Positions 43,718 through 52,851 of a stretch of DNA of 64,000 bases are shown here, piece by piece. The DNA is from an uncultured Bacteroidales bacterium (GTDB lineage: Bacteria > Bacteroidota > Bacteroidia > Bacteroidales > Muribaculaceae), in NCBI GenBank assembly GCA_949123685.1, contig CASBHZ010000001.1, forward strand, positions 27,927 to 91,926, read 5' to 3'. The position numbers and the translations under genes are program-made. Position 1 is the stretch's first letter; each line of letters starts with the position of its first letter. The notes beneath the pieces were generated by a model. That model saw only the letters and a list, made by a program, of their open reading frames with translations. It made no database searches and was not told the origin of the DNA.

Positions 43718-44475
43718 TCACGTCCCTGCTGCGCGTTGTTTATCATCTGCTTGTCGGCGGTTATGAACATCTCCACGCGACGGTTCTGGGCACGCCCTTC
43801 TGCCGTAGAGTTGGAAGCGATCGGATCTTTCTCTCCCATGCCGACAGCTTTAAGCCTGCTTGCGGAAACACCTTGCGATTCAAGATAATTGACAACACTT
43901 TCAGCGCGTTTTTCAGAAAGATTCTGATTCAGCTGTTCACTGCCGGTATTGTCTGTATAACCCACCACCGTCACATCCGTGTCCGGGAATTGTTTCAGAT
44001 TATAAGCCACTCGGCTAAGAGCCGCATCCGCTGCTTGCGAAAGGTTGCTCTTGCCCGTCTGGAAAAGCACAGCATCACCAAGCACAAGCTTTATTGCGTC
44101 GAGATCATTCCGGTCCTTCACCATCTGAACCTTTATATCCTCAATATCTTTCGAATTTTGATTCTCCTGCGCCTGCATCTGAGAAAGCTGCTCTTCAAGA
44201 GCCTTTTTCTGCTTGTCCATATGGTTACCCACCAAAGCACCAGTTCCGGCACCGAGGGCACCACCAACCAAGGCTCCTATCCACGTTCCCTTGCCACCCC
44301 CTATCAGAGCACCGACACCGGTGCCCACAGCCGCACCGATAGTTCCTCCTGCCGTGGCTCCTTGCCCTGTCTGGCTCATTCCATCCCAAGTATTTTTAAT
44401 TGACGAACAGCCCGACAACAATGTGGCTGCGCATAAGGCAACAATCGTTCCTTTCATTAATCTTGTCTTTTTCAT
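43714..44475 (-). CDS. OmpA-family lipoprotein with glycine-zipper segment
   Basis: The 253-residue protein has a lipobox (LLSGCSS) at residue 22, a glycine-zipper region (about 40-85, GGTIGAAVGTGVGALIGGGKG), a coiled-coil segment (about 87-125) and a C-terminal OmpA/MotB peptidoglycan-binding domain (about 130-245, with VVGYTDNTGSEQLNQNLSE and AQNRRVEMFI). It probably links the outer membrane to peptidoglycan. Its TAG stop is in the first heptad of a hairpin element. The next gene in the same direction is the SulP transporter. Confidence 0.92.
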   Translation of the reverse strand: MKKTRLMKGTIVALCAATLLSGCSSIKNTWDGMSQTGQGATAGGTIGAAVGTGVGALIGGGKGTWIGALVGGALGAGTGALVGNHMDKQKKALEEQLSQMQAQENQNSKDIEDIKVQMVKDRNDLDAIKLVLGDAVLFQTGKSNLSQAADAALSRVAYNLKQFPDTDVTVVGYTDNTGSEQLNQNLSEKRAESVVNYLESQGVSASRLKAVGMGEKDPIASNSTAEGRAQNRRVEMFITADKQMINNAQQGRD

Positions 44476-44587
44476 AGCAAACTATTTTAGTGTTTCTTTT
44501 AGTGTTTCCAATTAAAACACACAAACCCCACCCATCGGTTTAACACCTACGATCTGCATCCGGTCTGCCCTGTAAGAATCTCCTCTT

Positions 44588-46579
44588 TCAATCTTCTTCC
44601 GGATGAAAATGAGAATAAACAGCTTCAGCCTTTGATTTGCCAATAACAGCCTTTATGTCTTCAAAAGAAGCCTCTTTCAAACGTTTTATGCTCTTAAATT
44701 CTTTCATTAGCGATGCAGAAGTTGCGGCACCGATGCCATTTATAGAATCCAATTCGCTAACTGTCTGCGATTTAGATCGTCGGTTCCGATGATGAGTAAT
44801 ACCAAAACGGTGAGCTTCATCTCGCAATGCCTGTATGACTCTGAGACTCTGTGACTTTTTGTCAATATAAAGAGGCAATGAATCACCCGGAAAGTAGATC
44901 TCCTCAAGTCTTTTGGCAATCCCCACCAATGCAACTTCTCCCCTTATCCCCATTTCATCGAAAGCTTCGACCGCAGCACTCAGCTGCCCTTTGCCACCAT
45001 CCACAACCACAAGCTGAGGCAAGGATTCCCCTTCTGCAATCATGCGGGTGTAACGTCGGTGCAGCACCTCTTTCATCGAAGCAAAATCATTTGCCCCGAT
45101 AACAGTCTTTATATTGAAATGCCGGTAATCACGGCGTGCCGGTTTGCCGTTACGGAAAACCACGCAGCTTGCCACCGGATTCGTGCCCTGAATATTCGAA
45201 TTGTCAAAACACTCGATATGCCTCGGCTCAACCTCCAAGCGGAAATCGCTTTTCATCCGTTCCATCAGTTTCTCTACACCGCGCTCCGGATTCATCTTTT
45301 CCACCTGCTTCTCTATATCGTGCATATATTGGGTAGCATTCTTAATGCCCACATCAAGAACCTTCTTTTTATCACCCCTGACAGGCACCACAAACTTCAC
45401 TCCCTCAAATTCCACATCGGGAACAAACGGCACTATCACTTCTTTAAATTCGCGTTCGAAACGCGCCTTGATCTCATCCACAGCCATGGAAAGAATCTCC
45501 TCTTTGCCGACACCCGTCTTATTACGGCGATATTCAAGATTCAAGCTTTGCGTAACGGCACCGCGATTGAGATGCATAAAATTAATAAAAGCCCTGTCTT
45601 CATTTTCCACATAAGCGAACATGTCAGCAGACTCCATCGACGTCTCTCCTATCACACTCTTGGCATTATATTTCCGGACAGCCTCATATTTCTCCTTCAC
45701 AAGTTGCGCCTCCTCAAATTTCCACTCTTCGCTGAGTTTCGACATCTCATCTTTCAATACCCTTTCGAGATCCACCGTCTCCCCATTGAGTATCTGACGA
45801 ACCCTCGCGATATACGCCCCATATTCTTCCGGACTCACCAATCCACGGCAAGGACCGAGACATTTGTGTATATGATAATCCAGGCAAAGGGAATATTTGT
45901 TACGCGCGATCCCCCTCTCCTCAAGCATATGCCGGCAACTCCGCAACGGATAAACCTCCCGTATCAACTGAAGAACGATCTTGGCTGCCGCCTGATTAGC
46001 ATAGGGACCATAGTAACGTCCATGAATGCCTTTCTCGCGAGTCATGAAAACGCGCGGATACAGCTCTTTTGTGACCACAATCCAAGGATACGATTTGTCA
46101 TCTTTAAGCAAGACATTATAGCGAGGCTGATACTCCTTTATCATCGCATTCTCCAAATGGAGAGCATCCTCTTCAGTAGGCACGACGATGAATCTCAAGT
46201 CAACAATATTGCGAACAAGAAGGTTCGTACGAACCACATCATGACGACGATTGAAATATGAAGACACCCTTCTCTTGAGTCGTTTTGCCTTACCTACGTA
46301 AATCACCTTTCCCGCCCTATCAAGATACATATACACCCCCGGCAGATCCGGCAAGTTCAGTATCTTCTCCCGCAAATGCTCCCCGGGGCGGTTATTAAAT
46401 ATATCCTCCCTTGTGCGATCAGGCTCGATTTCTATATTGAATCCACAGGATTCATCGATATTTCTTCCGGATCCGACAAGTAAATCTTCGCCTCCATTTT
46501 TATTTGAATATGAAGAAACCCCGAAATTATCGGGGTTTCTTTCCATATCAACTTCTATATCCTTTTTCTCCGTATCCAT
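44588..46579 (-). CDS. uvrC: Excinuclease ABC subunit C, with N-terminal extension
   Basis: UvrC makes both incisions in nucleotide excision repair with UvrA and UvrB. The GIY-YIG domain (about residues 78-165, PGVYMYLDRAGKVIYVGKAK), UVR motif region (near 270), RNase H-like C-terminal nuclease (HIECFDNSNIQG, VVVDGGKGQLSAA) and the helix-hairpin-helix tail (SINGIGAATSASLMKEF) are all present. The first 65 residues are a polar extension not seen in typical UvrC. The only ATG is at 46579, 14 bases after the apt stop, so apt and uvrC are probably one operon and the extension may be real. Confidence 0.95.
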   Translation of the reverse strand: MDTEKKDIEVDMERNPDNFGVSSYSNKNGGEDLLVGSGRNIDESCGFNIEIEPDRTREDIFNNRPGEHLREKILNLPDLPGVYMYLDRAGKVIYVGKAKRLKRRVSSYFNRRHDVVRTNLLVRNIVDLRFIVVPTEEDALHLENAMIKEYQPRYNVLLKDDKSYPWIVVTKELYPRVFMTREKGIHGRYYGPYANQAAAKIVLQLIREVYPLRSCRHMLEERGIARNKYSLCLDYHIHKCLGPCRGLVSPEEYGAYIARVRQILNGETVDLERVLKDEMSKLSEEWKFEEAQLVKEKYEAVRKYNAKSVIGETSMESADMFAYVENEDRAFINFMHLNRGAVTQSLNLEYRRNKTGVGKEEILSMAVDEIKARFEREFKEVIVPFVPDVEFEGVKFVVPVRGDKKKVLDVGIKNATQYMHDIEKQVEKMNPERGVEKLMERMKSDFRLEVEPRHIECFDNSNIQGTNPVASCVVFRNGKPARRDYRHFNIKTVIGANDFASMKEVLHRRYTRMIAEGESLPQLVVVDGGKGQLSAAVEAFDEMGIRGEVALVGIAKRLEEIYFPGDSLPLYIDKKSQSLRVIQALRDEAHRFGITHHRNRRSKSQTVSELDSINGIGAATSASLMKEFKSIKRLKEASFEDIKAVIGKSKAEAVYSHFHPEED

Positions 46580-46593
46580 CGAAAAAAATTATA

Positions 46594-47121
46594 TCAATAT
46601 TTGAGTAGTGCCGTCACCTCGCAATCCTCGGGAAGGTTGGCACGTCCGTTCAAGTCTGTAAGCTCAACAATGAAATTTATATAAACTTTTTTAGGATTCA
46701 TCGTCTTTACGAGGTCATAGCAAGCACGCATGGTGCCACCTGTGGCGAGCAAATCGTCATGGAGAACAACAACGTCATCTTCAGTGATTGCATCATTATG
46801 CATCTCTATTGTGTCCACCCCATATTCTTTTGCGTAAGCCTTCTTTATCGTAACGGCAGGTAACTTGCCAGGCTTTCTGGCAGGAACGAAACCGCAGCCG
46901 AGTTCATATGCCATTATTGAGCCACCTATAAATCCGCGTGATTCGATACCTACAACCTTTGTCACTCCCTTGTCTCTGTATAAATCCGCGAGAGCTTTAC
47001 CCGTAACATGAAGTGCCTCCCCATCCTTGATCATAGTGGTAAGGTCTCGGAAAAGAATCCCCTTGGAAGGAAAATCAGGCACATCACGAATAATAGATTT
47101 CAATTCTTCTATTTCCATCAT
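46594..47121 (-). CDS. apt: Adenine phosphoribosyltransferase
   Basis: The enzyme makes AMP from adenine and PRPP. The 175-residue protein has the PRPP-binding motif VVLHDDLLATGGTMRACYDL and the adenine-site loop GIESRGFIGGSIMAYELGCG with ARKPGKLP. It starts at tandem ATGs (47121/47118). The order is apt then uvrC, in one direction. Confidence 0.96.
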   Translation of the reverse strand: MMEIEELKSIIRDVPDFPSKGILFRDLTTMIKDGEALHVTGKALADLYRDKGVTKVVGIESRGFIGGSIMAYELGCGFVPARKPGKLPAVTIKKAYAKEYGVDTIEMHNDAITEDDVVVLHDDLLATGGTMRACYDLVKTMNPKKVYINFIVELTDLNGRANLPEDCEVTALLKY

Positions 47122-47210
47122 GTTTTTTTATATTTTAAGTAAACAATATTTATCAATTAATACCGAATCGGTAACGCACCTATTCTTAAAAGCTGTTTAA
47201 GCCCGCGAAG

Positions 47211-47226
47211 TGTTCCACGTGGAACA
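47211..47226. promoter_or_regulatory. parS: parS centromere site (ParB-binding)
   Basis: TGTTCCACGTGGAACA is a 16-base perfect palindrome identical to a canonical chromosomal parS site. It lies four bases after the mnmG stop codon (47231-47233), between mnmG and apt. ParB binds such sites near the replication origin. Confidence 0.8.
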
Positions 47227-47230
47227 TTTG

Positions 47231-49138
47231 CTATCTATTTAACAGAAGCAGAAGCACATTGATGTCTGCAGGAGAAATTCCGGGAATACGGGAGGCTTGC
47301 CCTATCGTAGCCGGACGTTGCCTTGTCAACTTCTGTCGCGCTTCGGTTGAGATTGCTGTGATCTCTTCGAAATTCATCGTAGCAGGAATCTTCACATATT
47401 CCAGACGGGCCTGCTTTTCCGCAAGCTCCCGTTCCCTCAATATATAGCCTCCATATTTTATCAATATCTCTGCAGACTCAACTATCTCATCTCTCCTTTC
47501 CTCTTCAATACCCTCTATCTCTCTCTTCAGTCTTGACAACACAGAGGCAAGATCCACGACAGACAATTGAGGACGTTTCACAAGTTCAACAAGACGCAAG
47601 GATGCAGTCAAGGGTGTTGTACCCTTTTCCTGCAGGAATGCATTCATCACATCCGTTGCCTTCACGAGATAGGATTCACAGAACGCTATCAATGAATCAC
47701 GCTGCTGACGCTTACGTTCCATTGCATCATAACGCTCCTGCGTAGCAAGACCTATATTATAACCGAGCGGTGTCAAACGCATGTCCGCATCATCCTGACG
47801 AAGAAGTATCCTATATTCAGCCCGCGATGTAAACATACGATAAGGTTCGTCAACACCTTTCGTGACAAGGTCGTCTATAAGCACACCTATATAAGCCTGC
47901 TCCCGACCAAGCACGAAAGCATCCTCTCCCCGACTCCTTCTTGCAGCATTTATCCCTGCAATCAAACCTTGGGCGGCAGCCTCCTCATAACCGGTCGTGC
48001 CATTCACCTGACCTGCAAAATAAAGACCTCCGACAAGCCGGGTCTGCAGATCATGCGTGAGCTGCGTAGGATCAAAGAAATCATATTCTATGGCATAACC
48101 GGGTCGATAAAACTGCACATTTGAAAGTGCCGGAACACATTGCAATGCATCAACCTGCACTTTCCACGGCAACGAGCTTGAAAACCCGTTTATATAATAC
48201 TCCTGAGTGGTCTCCCCTTCAGGCTCCAAAAAAAGCTGATGACTATCCTTATCAGCAAAAGTAACAATTTTCGTTTCTATGCTCGGACAATAACGCGGCC
48301 CTATACTCCGGATCTGACCATTATATAGAGGAGAGTCTTCGAGATTATCATTAAGTATCTTGTGCACATCCGGATTAGTATGAACAATCCAACAGGAACG
48401 GTTTTTCAATGTCCGCTTCACCTCCGGAAGGAAAGAAAACTTATGAAAATCTCCCTCATCACCCTTTTGCTCTTCAGCAAGATCAAAACGGATTGTGCGT
48501 CCGTCAATACGCGCCGGCGTTCCTGTCTTCATCCTGTCAGCTTTGAAACCGATAGATAAAAGTTGCTCAGTAACACCCTTTGACGCATCCTCCGATATAC
48601 GCCCACCCTCAATCTTTGTTGCCCCGAAATGCATCAGTCCATTTAGAAATGTGCCGGCTGTCAAAACAACCTGACGGGCATGAAATTCAATACCCAAAGC
48701 TGTCTTAACTCCCGTAACCTGCAGGGATTTACCGCTTTCTTCAGAAGCCTCCTCAAAAACAAATTCATTAACAGTATCCTGAAATATAGACAACCCTGAG
48801 GTCGAATCCAGAACTTCACGCCAAGCGTCTATATACTTTGCGCGATCGCTCTGAACGCGTGGACTCCAGACCGCCGGTCCCTTGGAGCGGTTAAGCATCC
48901 GGAACTGAACAGCCGTCTTGTCAGCAAGAATACCCATTTGACCACCCAACGCATCTATCTCCCTGACAATCTGACCCTTGGCAATTCCTCCAATAGCCGG
49001 ATTACATGACATCTGCGCCACACGGTTCATATCCTTGGTTATCAACAGAGTAGACGCACCCAAGCGGGCTGCTGCAACTGCAGCCTCGCATCCGGCATGC
49101 CCTCCACCGACAACTATTACATCAAAATCGAATTTCAT
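47231..49138 (-). CDS. mnmG: tRNA uridine-5-carboxymethylaminomethyl modification enzyme MnmG (GidA)
   Basis: With MnmE this FAD enzyme modifies the wobble uridine of several tRNAs. The 635-residue protein starts with the FAD-binding VIVVGGGHAGCEAAVAAARLG and CNPAIGGIAKGQIVREIDALGG. The tRNA and cysteine loop TAGTFLNGLMHFG and the C-terminal SRIPGISPADINVLLL helices are typical. The open frame extends to a TTG at 49171, but the ATG at 49138 fits the family start. ybeY precedes it by 10 bases. A parS site follows the stop codon. Confidence 0.97.
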   Translation of the reverse strand: MKFDFDVIVVGGGHAGCEAAVAAARLGASTLLITKDMNRVAQMSCNPAIGGIAKGQIVREIDALGGQMGILADKTAVQFRMLNRSKGPAVWSPRVQSDRAKYIDAWREVLDSTSGLSIFQDTVNEFVFEEASEESGKSLQVTGVKTALGIEFHARQVVLTAGTFLNGLMHFGATKIEGGRISEDASKGVTEQLLSIGFKADRMKTGTPARIDGRTIRFDLAEEQKGDEGDFHKFSFLPEVKRTLKNRSCWIVHTNPDVHKILNDNLEDSPLYNGQIRSIGPRYCPSIETKIVTFADKDSHQLFLEPEGETTQEYYINGFSSSLPWKVQVDALQCVPALSNVQFYRPGYAIEYDFFDPTQLTHDLQTRLVGGLYFAGQVNGTTGYEEAAAQGLIAGINAARRSRGEDAFVLGREQAYIGVLIDDLVTKGVDEPYRMFTSRAEYRILLRQDDADMRLTPLGYNIGLATQERYDAMERKRQQRDSLIAFCESYLVKATDVMNAFLQEKGTTPLTASLRLVELVKRPQLSVVDLASVLSRLKREIEGIEEERRDEIVESAEILIKYGGYILRERELAEKQARLEYVKIPATMNFEEITAISTEARQKLTRQRPATIGQASRIPGISPADINVLLLLLNR

Positions 49139-49148
49139 GTCTATAATT

Positions 49149-49577
49149 CTATAACAATGTGCTGTTCTCAAAAAGCCTCAAAGCCTTGTCTTCCTCTGCC
49201 TCCATGATTTCCCGTTCGCCAGGGCCTTTATCATCAATGCCACACAGGTGAAGCACCCCATGTATTATTACTCGCAAAAGTTCGGAATCATATTCTACTC
49301 CCAACCCTGAGGCATTAGAAGAAACAGTGTCAAGAGAGATTACCATGTCTCCGCTTATGCGATCCCGACGTGTGTAATCGAACGTTATGATATCCGTATA
49401 ATAGTCATGCCGGAGAAACTTGCGGTTAGTCTCCAGAATATACTCATCGTCACAAAAACAATAGTTGAGATTACCAACCCCGTAACCATGAGCGGCAGCA
49501 ACCTCCCCTATCCAAACCTTAACTTTCTCAAAATCCAACAAGGGCATATCCACACCTTGCGAAATGAAATCTATCAT
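49149..49577 (-). CDS. ybeY: rRNA maturation RNase YbeY
   Basis: YbeY is a zinc metalloendoribonuclease acting on 16S rRNA and ribosome quality control. The 142-residue protein has the zinc motif HGVLHLCGIDD (His-x3-His-x-CG-x-D), an H-x3-H-x5-H-like variant in which the third ligand position is occupied by Asp. The N-terminal pattern LNYCFCDDEYILETNRKFL and DIITFDY are family features. It overlaps nothing and precedes mnmG in an operon. A short promoter-poor gap of 647 bases lies beyond it (49578-50224). Confidence 0.9.
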   Translation of the reverse strand: MIDFISQGVDMPLLDFEKVKVWIGEVAAAHGYGVGNLNYCFCDDEYILETNRKFLRHDYYTDIITFDYTRRDRISGDMVISLDTVSSNASGLGVEYDSELLRVIIHGVLHLCGIDDKGPGEREIMEAEEDKALRLFENSTLL

Positions 49578-50000
49578 CTATGAAAGTCATTAAACCCGTG
49601 CACACCTTATTTAAAGAGACACAGAAGTTAAAAAACACAGAAACACCTCAATTTCAACTCCCGGTTAAATGAGACATCAAAATTGCGGTGCGTAAATCCA
49701 TGCCACTAAGCATTGCCATTTACCCTACAAAAATAATAAAAAACATGTAAAATTCAACAACATTGGCTCTTTTTAAAGTGCAGTGCATTAAAATACCCCT
49801 CCGCGAATTATTTTCACAACTTTTACAATGATATTATAATTAGACACAAATCGCTGATTACAATGTATTTAACTACGTAAACAAACAAATTTAAGCCTTT
49901 AAGAATCGAAAAATCGGCAACATTAAAGCTGTTACTCGCAAATTTCGACACCATTTACAATAAAAAATTGATAAAATTTTCAAACTGATTCCAAATTGAC

Positions 50001-50008
50001 TATATTTG
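50001..50008 (+). promoter_or_regulatory. Possible -7 box for the TPR histidine kinase gene
   Basis: TATATTTG is a perfect match to TAnnTTTG. The -33 region, TTTTC at 49977-49981, is weak. The gap 49578-50000 upstream is AT-rich and shows no gene. Confidence 0.45.
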
Positions 50009-50027
50009 CATTCCATCATTATCCCTT

Positions 50028-50211
50028 AAGTAAGTGATCCCATTAAACCGATAATAAAATGATTTTAATCTCACATATCATCAACTTGCTCTTTTTGAAC
50101 CTTTTCCCGTGTTTCTTCAGTCGCAATGCCCGCATTGCTCCTTTATCAACACAGGAAAATCTTTCAAAAATAGCTGCGTTTATAATATGTGTTTAATGTG
50201 ATCACTTACTT
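50028..50211. mobile_element. 184-bp element with AAGTAAGTG inverted ends in the kinase leader
   Basis: The left end AAGTAAGTGATCCCATTAAAC and the right end GTTTAATGTGATCACTTACTT are inverted complements over about 21 bases with two mismatches. The interior holds a 45-codon plus-strand open frame (50059-50196, hydrophobic start MILISHIINLLFLNL) and, on the minus strand, a basic open frame containing GAMRALRLKKHGKRFKKSK. Either may be chance. The end motif AAGTAAGTG is shared with palindromes 8817-8835 and 25199-25222. If the ends were once joined as a 20-base palindrome with central GATC, the insertion would have duplicated GATC. Confidence 0.5.
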
Positions 50212-50224
50212 TAAAATAAAAACC

Positions 50225-51088
50225 ATGATTTCCATTCGCCCGCACAAACTTTTCATTTATGCCATCACTGTTTGTATCGTCTGCATTCCATCTTTCGGTT
50301 CACCAGCCGGGAAGAACAACGACTGGATTGATGAAATAGATTCATATGTCAATTCCAACCCCGACAGCGCTATCATTCTCTGCAATGATGCAATCCGGGA
50401 ACATTCACCACTTGACGAAAGCAAAAAAGTGGCATTACTGACAATCCGGGGCAATGCAAACTTTACCCTTGGAAATTATGACGCAGCGAAGACAGATTTC
50501 CGTAAAGCGGCAGACCTTGCTATTGATATCACCGATACGCTGGCTTATATTAACGCCCTTTCAGATTTGGGTGTCGCATATCGCGTCAGCCAACAACCGG
50601 ACTCCGCAATGGCATGCTACAATCATGCTCTCGACATGATCAAAGACGGAAGATTTCCGGATATGGAGGCAAACATACTCACATCATTAGCTATCCTGTT
50701 TGCAAACCAGGGACGCTTAAAAGAGGCTATCCCGTTTGCAGAAAAAGGATGGAAAAAAGCAAAGCTCACAGATGATATAGAGACACAGATTTATGCCGCA
50801 TCTTCATTCGGATCTGCGCTTTTCCTTGCAGGCGACCACAATAGAGGGCTCGCCACCCAACGCAGCATAATAAAAGTTGCTGAGCGAAAAGGAATCCCAC
50901 GGTATATACTCAAGACATACGCATCTGTCATAGCTATGCATAACCGACTTGGAAACACTGATTCCGTAAATTACTATATCAACCGAGGACGCACGCTACT
51001 TGACAAAGTGCCGGAAGCATCAATCGAATCGGTAGGATTCCTTGAACAAAGTTTTGTGGTGTTGACAAAAATGGGACGCTATAAATAG
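50225..51088 (+). CDS. TPR-containing histidine kinase, sensor half; ends at in-frame TAG
   Basis: This 287-residue part has a signal/membrane segment (1-26) and periplasmic TPR repeats (about 30-285, for example GNANFTLGNYDAAKTDFRKA and ALDMI motifs). It stops at a TAG (51086-51088). The frame continues without another stop for 314 codons in the same phase (51089-52030). Reading through would give GRYK-X-SLDIQMKIL, a TPR helix where GAG (Glu) is the expected codon (GRYKESLDIQ). This is therefore one gene with a nonsense mutation, a sequencing error or a read-through codon. The ATG at 50225 is preferred over a GTG at 50189. Confidence 0.8.
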   Translation: MISIRPHKLFIYAITVCIVCIPSFGSPAGKNNDWIDEIDSYVNSNPDSAIILCNDAIREHSPLDESKKVALLTIRGNANFTLGNYDAAKTDFRKAADLAIDITDTLAYINALSDLGVAYRVSQQPDSAMACYNHALDMIKDGRFPDMEANILTSLAILFANQGRLKEAIPFAEKGWKKAKLTDDIETQIYAASSFGSALFLAGDHNRGLATQRSIIKVAERKGIPRYILKTYASVIAMHNRLGNTDSVNYYINRGRTLLDKVPEASIESVGFLEQSFVVLTKMGRYK

Positions 51089-51103
51089 AGTCTTGACATA
51101 CAG

Positions 51104-52030
51104 ATGAAAATACTTAACATGCAGGATTCCCGCCCCTTTATGCCTCTGCAACTGCTATATCAGAGAATCGCCCTCAACTATAAAGGACTCGGTGACATTG
51201 AGCGCATGAATGACGCATATATAAAGGCGATAGAGATAGCCGACAGCATTCATCAAAGCGACATAAACAAACAGATGTCAGACTTCAACGCTCGTTATCA
51301 CGCAGCTGAAAAAGAATTGGCGATTGCCACACTCAGTCATGAAAAATCGCGCAGAGGCATGATAATCGCGATTCTTGCCGGGGTGATAGCTGTGACATCG
51401 TTGCTCCTGATCGTATATCTGAGGTCGCGCAGACGCAAAACTGAGCTTGCCAACATAAAGGCTCGTATAGAAGGAATAGAGCAGGAGCGCGGAAGGCTTG
51501 CACACGAGCTTCACGACGGGGTATGCAACGACCTGCTCGGTATTGAGCTTGCCATTGCCGGAGGAAGAAACAACACTACTGAAATATCAGAAATGCTCCG
51601 CACCACACGCAACGAAGTACGATCAATTTCCCACGAACTCCTACCACCGAGCTTCAACAGGCTTTCATTATCGCAACTAATTGCAGCATACGCATATAAA
51701 AGCGACGGTTTCGTTGAATATCTTCCTTCACAATACCCAATCGACCTTGACATCGAACAATCCATGAACCTATACCGTATCATTCAAGAATGGATTGCAA
51801 ACATACGACACCACGGTGCTGCCCGATACGCCACAATTTCCTTGAAACATTCAGGCAATGAGACTATACTTGATATATGCGACAATGGTATTGCATTCAA
51901 TCCGGATGAAGCAAACAGCAGCGGTCTTGGCATTGACAATATCCGTCGACGGGTAAAGGCTATCAATGGAACAATTGATTTTACACGAAGAAACGACATA
52001 AATATCATGTCCGTGAAAATTTTTAAGTAA
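51104..52030 (+). CDS. TPR-containing histidine kinase, kinase half (after the TAG)
   Basis: This 308-residue part carries the last TPR helices (about 1-80), one membrane helix (about 85-106, MIIAILAGVIAVTSLLLIVY), a HisKA_3 dimerisation domain with the phospho-acceptor His137 in RLAHELHDGVCNDLLG, and a HATPase_c domain (CDNGIAFNPDEANSSGLGIDNI). It is in the same frame as the upstream half. A re-start at ATG 51104 would give a kinase without its sensor domain. The stop is followed by AAGTAAGTA. The neighbouring LuxR-type regulator is the likely partner. Confidence 0.85.
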   Translation: MKILNMQDSRPFMPLQLLYQRIALNYKGLGDIERMNDAYIKAIEIADSIHQSDINKQMSDFNARYHAAEKELAIATLSHEKSRRGMIIAILAGVIAVTSLLLIVYLRSRRRKTELANIKARIEGIEQERGRLAHELHDGVCNDLLGIELAIAGGRNNTTEISEMLRTTRNEVRSISHELLPPSFNRLSLSQLIAAYAYKSDGFVEYLPSQYPIDLDIEQSMNLYRIIQEWIANIRHHGAARYATISLKHSGNETILDICDNGIAFNPDEANSSGLGIDNIRRRVKAINGTIDFTRRNDINIMSVKIFK

Positions 52031-52092
52031 GTACCGCTAAAAAACCACATTACCTCACGGATTTCCGTGATTTATAATTCGCCACATTTGCC

Positions 52093-52100
52093 TAATTTTG
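52093..52100 (+). promoter_or_regulatory. Possible -7 box for the response regulator gene
   Basis: TAATTTTG matches TAnnTTTG and lies 35 bases before the ATG at 52135. A TCACGG-ATTT-CCGTGA hairpin (52055-52070) overlaps the expected -33 region and could be an operator or terminator. Confidence 0.5.
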
Positions 52101-52134
52101 TGGTGTGAAGCTTTTTTCACGTATTTTTACACCC

Positions 52135-52773
52135 ATGGCAAAATCTGACCTTAAAATATTGCTGGTTGACGACCATGATATCGTGCTTCGCGGAATGCGC
52201 CACCTCATCGAAGACCTCCTTGGAGACAGCTGTCATGTGGATATGGCAAAGACCGCCGCTGAAGCACTCTCGCTGACCTCAGTTCGCAACTACGATCTCT
52301 GCCTTCTTGACGTGGAGCTTCCAGATGCCAGCGGTATCACATTACTTCACAATATACGCAGAAAATGTCCCGATATAAAAATAATCGTAAACACGATTCA
52401 TGAAGAACTATGGATCATAAAAGATTATTTTGATGCCGGAGTAGAAGGAATCTTGTTCAAAGACGTACTTTCAACCGAAATTGCTACAGCTATACGCTCA
52501 GTTACCGCCGGCGACACTTACTTTTGCAAGAAAGCAAAACAGTTGCGTCACCTTATAGACATTTATGAAATGCCAAGCCCCAAGGAACTGGAGGTGCTTC
52601 GCCTGATAGCGTCAGGTAAAAAGACAGACGACATAGCCGCCCAGATGGGATTGAGTTCAAACACCATAGAGACCCACAGACGTCACCTTCTCGCAAAACT
52701 TCATGCCCGCAACTCCGCAGAACTTGTGCTAAACGCCGTGAAGCGTGGGCTTCTCCCCACTTCACGCATATAA
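52135..52773 (+). CDS. LuxR/NarL family response regulator
   Basis: The 212-residue protein has a receiver domain (about 5-120; phospho-acceptor Asp59 in CLLDVELPD, acidic pair Asp12-Asp13, Lys in ILFKD) and a C-terminal LuxR HTH (about 145-205, PKELEVLRLIASGKKTDDIAAQ). It is the expected target of the adjacent split TPR histidine kinase. A GTG at 52105 would add ten residues; the ATG at 52135 fits the -7 box. Three secreted-protein genes follow in the same direction and could be its targets, which is inference. Confidence 0.92.
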   Translation: MAKSDLKILLVDDHDIVLRGMRHLIEDLLGDSCHVDMAKTAAEALSLTSVRNYDLCLLDVELPDASGITLLHNIRRKCPDIKIIVNTIHEELWIIKDYFDAGVEGILFKDVLSTEIATAIRSVTAGDTYFCKKAKQLRHLIDIYEMPSPKELEVLRLIASGKKTDDIAAQMGLSSNTIETHRRHLLAKLHARNSAELVLNAVKRGLLPTSRI

Positions 52774-52851
52774 ATTATTGGTATCCAATAAATATCATAT
52801 TTGTTTGCCGCCTATTTTAATCAATTAATAAATTTAACAATCTATTGTATT

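Noticed and set aside
45059..46261. A 400-codon plus-strand open frame opposite uvrC
   Set aside because: uvrC has all family motifs on the other strand; the opposite frame has histidine/isoleucine-rich composition typical of antisense shadows.
51104..52030. An independent soluble-sensor kinase gene
   Set aside because: The preceding codons are in the same frame and complete the TPR domain; no promoter or ribosome-binding site precedes the ATG at 51104.
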